A DNA stretch of 6,407 bases from Bacteroidales bacterium. Its GTDB lineage: Bacteria > Bacteroidota > Bacteroidia > Bacteroidales > JAADJA01. The notes beneath the pieces are model-generated. The model saw nothing but the letters and a program-made list of their open reading frames with translations, was not told the origin of the DNA and did not search any database. The first letter of the stretch is position 1. Each line of letters opens with the position of its first letter. Position numbers and translations under genes: made by a program. Positions 1-5,094 of the stretch are shown in pieces. The stretch covers positions 1 to 6,407 of the forward strand of contig JAIORT010000119.1 of NCBI GenBank assembly GCA_021107975.1. The letters run 5' to 3'.

Positions 1-23
1 ACATTTCCGTTCAGTGTCAGTTT

Positions 24-72
24 AAAAAAGTGAGTTTTCCTCCCCCTGCCTCCAGAGGGGGATAGAACTCAC
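24..72 (-). terminator. Probable second (distal) intrinsic terminator
   Basis: A long imperfect hairpin pairs 30-38 with 64-72 (nine pairs, one a G-T wobble) and 41-47 with 56-62 (seven pairs, mostly C-G), separated by a small interior loop and closed by an eight-base loop. Read on the minus strand it is followed directly by six T residues (plus-strand A run 24-29), the form of a Rho-independent terminator. On the plus strand no T-run follows, so it would act for minus-strand transcripts. It lies downstream of the protease gene and its nearer terminator, so it may be a backup. It could instead be a dispersed palindromic element, since its C-rich core stands out in AT-rich DNA. Confidence 0.6.
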
Positions 73-97
73 CACTCTGTATCCACTCTCTTTGTAT

Positions 98-128
98 AAA
101 AAAAGGCTGCCTGTTAAGGCAGCCTTTT
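98..128 (-). terminator. Intrinsic terminator of the protease gene
   Basis: A perfect 11-bp stem (101-111 with 118-128) has a six-base loop, TGTTAA on the plus strand. Read on the minus strand, the GC-rich part of the stem runs into seven T residues (plus-strand A run 98-104). It begins about 31 bases past the stop codon of the minus-strand protease gene, which is where its terminator is expected. The A/T ends of the stem also give four T residues on the plus strand, so weak action in both directions is possible. Confidence 0.88.
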
Positions 129-159
129 AATCTCTCTATCAAAATATACAAAACAAAAA

Positions 160-3114
160 TTAATTTACTTTAAGCATCCTCTTTGTAGAGATCACATTAC
201 CATTGACCTTAAGCCTGTAAAAATACATACCGGGATCGGCATTCTTTCCATTGGATAGCTTGCCATCCCAATTAAGGTTATGCTGTCCTGCAATTTGCTG
301 TTCATTTATTAGGGTCTGAATTTTCTGCCCCATTATATTTATTATATTCAATTCCACATCAGAAGATTCAGTAAGCACGTAACTTATAGTAGTTTCCGTG
401 CTGAACGGATTGGGATAGTTTTGAGCTAAAGTTTCATTGGTTTCAACTGATCCTATATCAATTCCTGTCATCGGATCGCCAATTGTTAAAGCCTTAATAC
501 AGAAATTACCGGTATTTTGGTAACCGGACGGATCGTCATAATAATAGAAATCGACCCAGCCTTTGCCATTGTTGTAATAACTTTCTTCAGGATTGGCAGT
601 AGAAGGAACAATAGTTTTTGAACCACCGCCAAGCAGAACCGGAACTATAGAAGTTCTGTCGTAGGCATGACCTCCGTCAGACATGTATAGGTAAACGTAA
701 AAATCGTCACCCTGCGTAAATTCAATAGAATCATTAAGGTCAACCGTATGGAGTCCTGAATAATCTATATGACCTGATTGAGAAGTCAATTCATCATATA
801 AATCTGTTCCGTCGAAATTATCATATATCTTAATTGTAAAGTCAACATCATGCACAGACGTGAAGAAACTTACAGATGTTACGGTCTCAATACCTGTAAT
901 TGTAAACGCATTAAAGGCTTCTGTAACATCTTCCTTTGTATCTCTCCAGCCATGATAGTCGTGATAATAAACATTATCATACTGCCAGTGTTCAGTATTT
1001 TGGAACGAAACTGCACCCATTTCCGGTTGTTGACCTGCCCATTTATCGTAGTATGAAATCCAGAAATAACCGCCGTAACCCCAGCCGGACCCCCAGCTAT
1101 TTTTACATAACCATGCGCCGGGATCGGGTGCATCTGTTACACGATCATCATCCCAACCTATAATAGCGATAGAATGATTAGGATCAAGTAGGCTTGAATG
1201 CGGTTGCCAGTGTTCATATTCCGCATTTATGAAAGAACCGTCATAACACATACAGGTTGCCATTACACCTTCGGTCATTATTTTTGATTTTACAAAATCA
1301 ATATTTTCCAGGTTCTCTCCTACTATGTACCATTCAATATCTCTCGGATAATACAGGCTATAACTTGTATCGAACCTTGCAGGGGCTGAAGGATACCAAT
1401 TATCATCATATTCAGTACCATCGTTAGCCGCAGGGCTGTAAACAGCACCGTCTCCCCTGGTAGTATAAGCTGATGAAACGCGATAATCACCACCGTAATG
1501 AACTTCCAGTCCTTGTCCGTTATTAAACGGCGGATCAAGATCCTGGTTGTAATACTCGTTGAATCCGTTCCACCAATCTAAGTGATATTCAGCCAGGTTA
1601 GGCTCAACATCATCCAATGTATCAATCCAATTGCCGTTCATCATCAGGTTTCCTTCAATGGCTGCCATAGTGCCATGTGCCCAGCATGTTCCCCCTGTTT
1701 GATGCTTTACAGAAGTAACATAATCAATACCATTAAAATCACGGAGGTCAAATGATGATGGCATTCCGGCAGGTTCGCCAGTCAATGCTTTGATACAGAA
1801 ATTTCCGGTATTTTGGTAACCGGATGGATCGTTATAATAATAGAAATCAACCCAGCCTTTGCCATTGTTGTAATAACTTTCTTCAGGATTGGCAGTAGAA
1901 GGAACAATAGTTTTGGAACCTCCGCCAAGTAAAACAGGAACCTCGGAAGTTCTGTCGTAAGGAATACCACCTTCCGATAAATACAGGTAAACATAGAAGT
2001 CATCCCCCGAAGGAATATTTACAGAATTATCAAGGTCAATTGTATGAAATCCGCAATATTCAATTGTTCCTGATTTTGACGATAATTCGTTTTCGAGTTC
2101 CGTACCGGTAAAATCATCAAATATCTTTATTGTATAATCAATATTATCACCTGCAACAAAAATGTCAACTGCTACAAATGTTTCATTTTTAGCTGCCGTA
2201 AAAGCATTAAAAGCTTCAGTTGCAAAAGTCAGGGTATCGCGCCAGCCGTGATAATCGTGGTAATAGATAGTATCATAAGGTTCATATTCCACGTTCTGGA
2301 AAGAGATAGCGCCCATCTCGGGATTCTGGCATGCATGTTTGTCATAATACGAAATCCAGAAATATCCATTATTTCCCCACCATGTTCCCCAACTGTTTTT
2401 ACAAAGCCATGCTCCGTTATCAGGAGGTGATGTATTAAATTTGCTTTTATCAAAATTGTTATCCCAGCCAACAATAGCAATTGAATGATTAGGGTCTATG
2501 GGGCTTGATTCAGGTTGGTAATGTGCATAATAAGAAGAATTGAAAAATGAACTGCTCCAGCACATACAGATAGCAATCACACCCTCAGTCATTATCTTAG
2601 TTTTGATGAGATCGATATTTTGCAGATTCTCACCGGCAATATACCATTCAACATCTTTTGGGAAATAATAATGATAACCTGTATCATACCTTGTTGGAGG
2701 CGTGTTATATGACTGACCGTCAATATCTCTGACAGCCCCGTCTCCCCTGGACATGTAAGCTGTAGATACACGGTAATCACCACCGTAATGTACTTCCAGA
2801 CCCTGTCCGTTATTAAAAGGAGGATCGAGGTCCTGGTTATAATACTCGTTAAAACCGTTCCACCAGTCTAAATGGTATTCTGCAAGGGCTGGTTCACCGG
2901 TCTCTCCTGCTGCTGCCCAATTGCCTGTCATCAACAGGTTACCTTCAATAGCTGCCATAGTGCCGTGTGTCCAGCATGTTCCTCCATCCTGACTTTTAAC
3001 TGAAGTAACATAATTATTTCCATTGTAATCCCTTAAATCGAATGTTTCAGGAAGTTGAGCAAAAACAACTGCCGAAACAATAACTGATAAAATAATAAAA
3101 GAAAATTTCTTCAT
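160..3114 (-). CDS. Secreted tandem-duplicated C1 (papain-type) cysteine protease with lectin-like domains and T9SS sorting domain
   Basis: A 984-residue predicted endopeptidase, exported by Sec and then across the outer membrane by the type IX system. Residues 1-19 form a signal peptide (MKK, hydrophobic core, VFA then Q20). The mature domain starts at once (LPETFDLRD, 21-29), leaving no room for a papain propeptide. Copy 1 (about 22-445) has oxyanion Gln42, nucleophile Cys47 (GGTCW), His210 (DPNHS) and Asn240 (KNSWG). Copy 2 (about 452-877) has Gln472, Cys477, His647 and Asn672, so both active sites look complete. After each catalytic domain comes a beta-rich segment (about 282-445 and 712-877) that resembles the lectin-like domain of bacterial C1 peptidases (YYHDYHGW, YTIKIFDDF, HTIDL, DDFYVYLY). 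Residues about 896-984 are a type A sorting domain (NYPNPF, MGQKI, GMYFYRLK), normally removed on secretion. The gene is monocistronic, with a -7 box upstream and two terminators downstream. Substrate is unknown; domain calls are by motif recognition. Confidence 0.93.
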   Translation of the reverse strand: MKKFSFIILSVIVSAVVFAQLPETFDLRDYNGNNYVTSVKSQDGGTCWTHGTMAAIEGNLLMTGNWAAAGETGEPALAEYHLDWWNGFNEYYNQDLDPPFNNGQGLEVHYGGDYRVSTAYMSRGDGAVRDIDGQSYNTPPTRYDTGYHYYFPKDVEWYIAGENLQNIDLIKTKIMTEGVIAICMCWSSSFFNSSYYAHYQPESSPIDPNHSIAIVGWDNNFDKSKFNTSPPDNGAWLCKNSWGTWWGNNGYFWISYYDKHACQNPEMGAISFQNVEYEPYDTIYYHDYHGWRDTLTFATEAFNAFTAAKNETFVAVDIFVAGDNIDYTIKIFDDFTGTELENELSSKSGTIEYCGFHTIDLDNSVNIPSGDDFYVYLYLSEGGIPYDRTSEVPVLLGGGSKTIVPSTANPEESYYNNGKGWVDFYYYNDPSGYQNTGNFCIKALTGEPAGMPSSFDLRDFNGIDYVTSVKHQTGGTCWAHGTMAAIEGNLMMNGNWIDTLDDVEPNLAEYHLDWWNGFNEYYNQDLDPPFNNGQGLEVHYGGDYRVSSAYTTRGDGAVYSPAANDGTEYDDNWYPSAPARFDTSYSLYYPRDIEWYIVGENLENIDFVKSKIMTEGVMATCMCYDGSFINAEYEHWQPHSSLLDPNHSIAIIGWDDDRVTDAPDPGAWLCKNSWGSGWGYGGYFWISYYDKWAGQQPEMGAVSFQNTEHWQYDNVYYHDYHGWRDTKEDVTEAFNAFTITGIETVTSVSFFTSVHDVDFTIKIYDNFDGTDLYDELTSQSGHIDYSGLHTVDLNDSIEFTQGDDFYVYLYMSDGGHAYDRTSIVPVLLGGGSKTIVPSTANPEESYYNNGKGWVDFYYYDDPSGYQNTGNFCIKALTIGDPMTGIDIGSVETNETLAQNYPNPFSTETTISYVLTESSDVELNIINIMGQKIQTLINEQQIAGQHNLNWDGKLSNGKNADPGMYFYRLKVNGNVISTKRMLKVN
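484..1761 (-). repeat. Copy 2 of the intragenic duplication (catalytic plus lectin-like module)
   Basis: This stretch encodes residues 452-877. It is joined to copy 1 by a linker of about six residues (GEPAGM) and is followed by a short linker into the sorting domain. The order catalytic domain then lectin-like domain is kept, and the Gln, Cys, His and Asn active-site residues are all present. Compared with copy 1 it has a longer loop at about 559-578 and a shorter loop between catalytic His and Asn (25 against 30 residues). Synonymous divergence from copy 1 is considerable except in the patch 554-618. Confidence 0.92.
1780..3051 (-). repeat. Copy 1 of the intragenic duplication (catalytic plus lectin-like module)
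   Basis: This stretch encodes residues 22-445 of the protease and matches the module at 484-1761 along its whole length. Residues 77-117 are identical to 507-547, and 392-427 are identical to 824-859. The spacing from catalytic Cys to His is 163 residues here and 170 in copy 2. The difference falls in the loop around residues 129-145, which is longer in copy 2. Confidence 0.92.
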
Positions 3115-3150
3115 AATTTTGTATTTTTACATTAATTTATATATTTTAGA

Positions 3151-3158
3151 CAAATGTA
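3151..3158 (-). promoter_or_regulatory. Putative -7 box for the protease gene
   Basis: Read on the minus strand this is TACATTTG, a full match to the Bacteroidota -7 consensus TAnnTTTG. It lies 36 bases upstream of the protease ATG, implying a leader of roughly 30 bases. No TTG for a -33 element is seen upstream at the usual distance, only A/T-rich sequence, so the upstream half of the promoter is unsupported. No clear Shine-Dalgarno sequence precedes the ATG, as is usual in this phylum. Confidence 0.5.
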
Positions 3159-3170
3159 GAAATTAATTAG

Positions 3171-3197
3171 TTGCATTAAAGTTTTTTTCTACATTTG
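3171..3197 (+). promoter_or_regulatory. Putative promoter for the CAP-SPOR gene
   Basis: TACATTTG at 3190-3197 matches the Bacteroidota -7 consensus TAnnTTTG, and a TTG at 3171-3173 could be the -33 element. The spacer is 16 bases, slightly short of the usual range for this promoter class. The -7 box ends 18 bases before the ATG at 3216, so the leader would be only about 10-15 bases. Confidence 0.5.
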
Positions 3198-3215
3198 ACA
3201 TAAATTTTAACAACC

Positions 3216-4097
3216 ATGAATATGACTGATACATTCAAAATTAGTATTTCAATTTTATTTTTTAGTTTATTGATTATCATTAAACCTGTTCATGCTCAAA
3301 ATGAAATACCTACGGATTTCTGCATTTCACAGGAAGAATATAAACTTTACAACCTGATAAATGAATACAGGAAGGCTTTGAATTTGACCAAAATACCTCT
3401 TTCAAGATCACTTTGTTATGTAGCCAGGCAACATATTACAGATTTAATTCAAAATAAACCCGACACTAATACCTGTAATTTTCATAGCTGGTCGGATAAA
3501 GGTAACTGGAAAGCATGCTGTTTTGAAAAAGAAATAAAAGATAAATCGTGTATGCATGATAAACCAAAAGAAATAACGAATTACCAGGGAACAGCCTTTG
3601 AAATAGTTTATTGGGAGAACAAAGAAGCCAATGCTGATAAAGCCTTTGACCAGTGGCGTGAAACGAATGCTGCAAGGTCGGTTATCATAAATTTTAAAGA
3701 ATGGGAATCTTATTCGTGGAATGCCCTTGGCATTGGCATAAAAAAAGGCTTTGCAATTGCATGGTTTGGAGAAGAATTAGATGTTGAGAGAGTTACCAAA
3801 ATCTGTGGAACACAAACTGAGATAATAAATGAGCCGCCTGTTAAAGATGGTGAGCCAAAAGTAATTTCAGCAAGTTCGGGCAGATATTATATTATCTTCG
3901 GGAGTTTCAACTCGCTTAATGATGCCAGGAAAGAGGTAATGAAATATATCAAAAATGGGTTCAATAAGGCAAAAATTATTTCAAAAGACAATAAGTTCAG
4001 AATTTCCCTTTCAGACTACCCAACAAAAGAATCGGCATCAAAAGCTAAAAAAGAATTGCCTGTTAGATATAAAGATGCGTGGATAATGCCTTTCTGA
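3216..4097 (+). CDS. Exported CAP-domain (SCP/PR1-like) protein with C-terminal SPOR domain
   Basis: The 293-residue product starts with a signal peptide: a hydrophobic core at about 9-22, then KPVHA with likely cleavage after Ala27. Residues about 38-190 form a CAP domain: an N-terminal helix with LYNLINEYR (44-52), CNFHSW (87-92) carrying the first cavity His at 90, AFEIVYW (127-133) carrying a Glu at 129, and LGIGI and AIAWFG (171-185). Seven Cys at 36, 67, 87, 101, 102, 112 and 197 suggest disulfides and fit export. Residues about 221-293 match a SPOR domain (YYIIFGSF, NDARKEV, FRISL, KESASKA, DAWI), a fold that binds peptidoglycan glycan strands lacking stem peptides. Inferred role: an envelope protein held near peptidoglycan; the CAP activity is unknown. 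The second CAP His appears replaced near Ala153. The ATG at 3222 (residue 3) is an alternative start. The gene is divergent from the protease and converges on sucD. Confidence 0.87.
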   Translation: MNMTDTFKISISILFFSLLIIIKPVHAQNEIPTDFCISQEEYKLYNLINEYRKALNLTKIPLSRSLCYVARQHITDLIQNKPDTNTCNFHSWSDKGNWKACCFEKEIKDKSCMHDKPKEITNYQGTAFEIVYWENKEANADKAFDQWRETNAARSVIINFKEWESYSWNALGIGIKKGFAIAWFGEELDVERVTKICGTQTEIINEPPVKDGEPKVISASSGRYYIIFGSFNSLNDARKEVMKYIKNGFNKAKIISKDNKFRISLSDYPTKESASKAKKELPVRYKDAWIMPF

Positions 4098-4116
4098 TTT
4101 ACGATTTTAGATTTTA
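4096..4116. repeat. Three tandem 7-base units between converging genes
   Basis: Units GATTTAC (4096-4102), GATTTTA (4103-4109) and GATTTTA (4110-4116) run head to tail. They span the 16-base gap between the CAP-SPOR gene and sucD. The first unit supplies the last two bases of the CAP-SPOR stop codon (TGA, 4095-4097), and the last unit supplies the sucD stop (TTA on the plus strand, 4114-4116). No terminator hairpin is visible between the two genes. Confidence 0.5.
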
Positions 4117-4986
4117 GTGATTGAGTACATTTTTCATTGTTATTCCAATATCGGCAGGAGATTCAATTACATGGACACCACATTTTTTTAGTATTTTCTT
4201 TTTCGCCTGGGCAGTATCATCCTTTCCACCGATAATAGCACCGGCATGTCCCATTGTTCTGCCTTTAGGAGCAGTAGCACCGGCAATAAAGCTGACAACA
4301 GGTTTAGTACCGTTTTCCTTTATATATTGAGCTGCTTCGGCTTCCATATTCCCTCCAATCTCTCCAATCAAAACTATTCCCTCTGTATCCGGGTCATTCA
4401 TAAATAATTCAATGGCGTCTTTTATTGTTGTGCCGATAATCGGGTCGCCGCCAATACCAATAGCAGTGGACTGTCCGAGTCCTAATTTTGTTAGTTGATC
4501 AACGGCTTCATAAGTTAAGGTTCCTGATCGTGAAACTATACCAATACTTCCCGGCGAATGAATATATCCCGGCATTATCCCGACTTTGGCTTCACCAGGT
4601 GTAATAACCCCGGGGCAATTGGGTCCTATAAGCCGGCAATCCTTATCCTTGAGGCACTCCTTTACCTTTACCATATCCTGAACGGGAATCCCTTCTGTAA
4701 TACAAACAATTATTTTTATCCCTGCATCTGCCGCTTCCATAATGGCGTCTGCAGAAAATAATGGTGGCACAAATATAAGTGATACATTAGCACCGGCTTT
4801 CGTAACAGCTTCTTCAACAGTATTAAAGACAGGCTTGTCTAAATGTGTTTGTCCGCCTTTTCCGGGAGTTACCCCACCAATAACATTTGTTCCGTATTTA
4901 ATCATCTGGCTGGCATGAAAAGTTCCTTCCCTTCCTGTAAAGCCTTGTACAACGACCTTTGAATCTTTATTAACTAATATACTCAT
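4114..4986 (-). CDS. sucD: Succinyl-CoA synthetase (ADP-forming type) alpha subunit
   Basis: The 290-residue product is full length for the family. With the beta subunit SucC it interconverts succinyl-CoA plus NDP and phosphate with succinate, CoA and NTP in the cytoplasmic TCA cycle. The N-terminal Rossmann CoA-binding domain has VVQGFTGREGTFHA (12-25) and GGVTPGKGG (37-45). GPNCPGVITPGE follows at 121-132, and SRSGTLTYE (152-160) and GIGGDPIIGT (177-186) lie in the ligase domain. GHAGAI at 246-251 carries the phosphorylated active-site His, here residue 247 or, counting GHAGA from Gly246, one off the E. coli His246. GEIGG at 208-212 holds the conserved Glu near it. The start is the first ATG and fits the family N-terminus. 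sucC is not in the window: downstream is the converging CAP-SPOR gene and upstream the divergent mnmE, so the subunits are not encoded side by side here. A -7 box lies 26 bases upstream. Confidence 0.97.
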   Translation of the reverse strand: MSILVNKDSKVVVQGFTGREGTFHASQMIKYGTNVIGGVTPGKGGQTHLDKPVFNTVEEAVTKAGANVSLIFVPPLFSADAIMEAADAGIKIIVCITEGIPVQDMVKVKECLKDKDCRLIGPNCPGVITPGEAKVGIMPGYIHSPGSIGIVSRSGTLTYEAVDQLTKLGLGQSTAIGIGGDPIIGTTIKDAIELFMNDPDTEGIVLIGEIGGNMEAEAAQYIKENGTKPVVSFIAGATAPKGRTMGHAGAIIGGKDDTAQAKKKILKKCGVHVIESPADIGITMKNVLNH

Positions 4987-5012
4987 ATACTACTGCTATT
5001 TTCAGAAATGTG

Positions 5013-5020
5013 CAAATATA
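5013..5020 (-). promoter_or_regulatory. Putative -7 box for sucD
   Basis: On the minus strand this reads TATATTTG, matching the Bacteroidota -7 consensus TAnnTTTG. It lies 26 bases upstream of the sucD ATG. No TTG is found upstream at the usual -33 distance, so only half of the promoter is supported by sequence. Confidence 0.42.
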
Positions 5021-5026
5021 AATGTT

Positions 5027-5060
5027 TTGCCTTTTATCTTTAAAATAATTAATAATTTTG
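5027..5060 (+). promoter_or_regulatory. Putative promoter for mnmE
   Basis: TTG at 5027-5029 and TAATTTTG at 5053-5060 are separated by 23 bases and fit the Bacteroidota promoter form TTG-N(17 to 23)-TAnnTTTG. The -7 box ends 34 bases before the mnmE ATG, implying a leader of about 30 bases. The region is AT-rich, so chance matches cannot be excluded. Confidence 0.5.
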
Positions 5061-5094
5061 TTTGAATTAATAACCCATAATATCCATAAGTAAA

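Noticed and set aside
24..72. Terminal inverted repeat of an insertion sequence
   Set aside because: There is no transposase, no partner repeat and no target duplication in the window; the hairpin followed by a U-run is better explained as a terminator.
879..1133. Short open frames on both strands inside the protease gene (for example 850-1056 plus, 936-1163 plus, 879-1133 minus, 1323-1538 minus, 2229-2480 minus)
   Set aside because: They overlap a long gene with clear domains and motifs, and their products resemble no family. Several are the same out-of-frame reading of the two repeated modules.
484..3051. Possible assembly or cloning artefact producing the duplication
   Set aside because: The copies differ by many synonymous and several non-synonymous changes and by loop lengths, and the reading frame is intact, so this is a genuine diverged duplication.
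3466..3675. Open frame antisense to the CAP-SPOR gene
   Set aside because: It is embedded opposite a gene with signal peptide, CAP and SPOR motifs, and it has no recognisable features of its own.
4121..4330. Open frames opposite sucD (4121-4330 and 4558-4761 plus)
   Set aside because: They lie entirely antisense to a well conserved gene, and their products match no known family.
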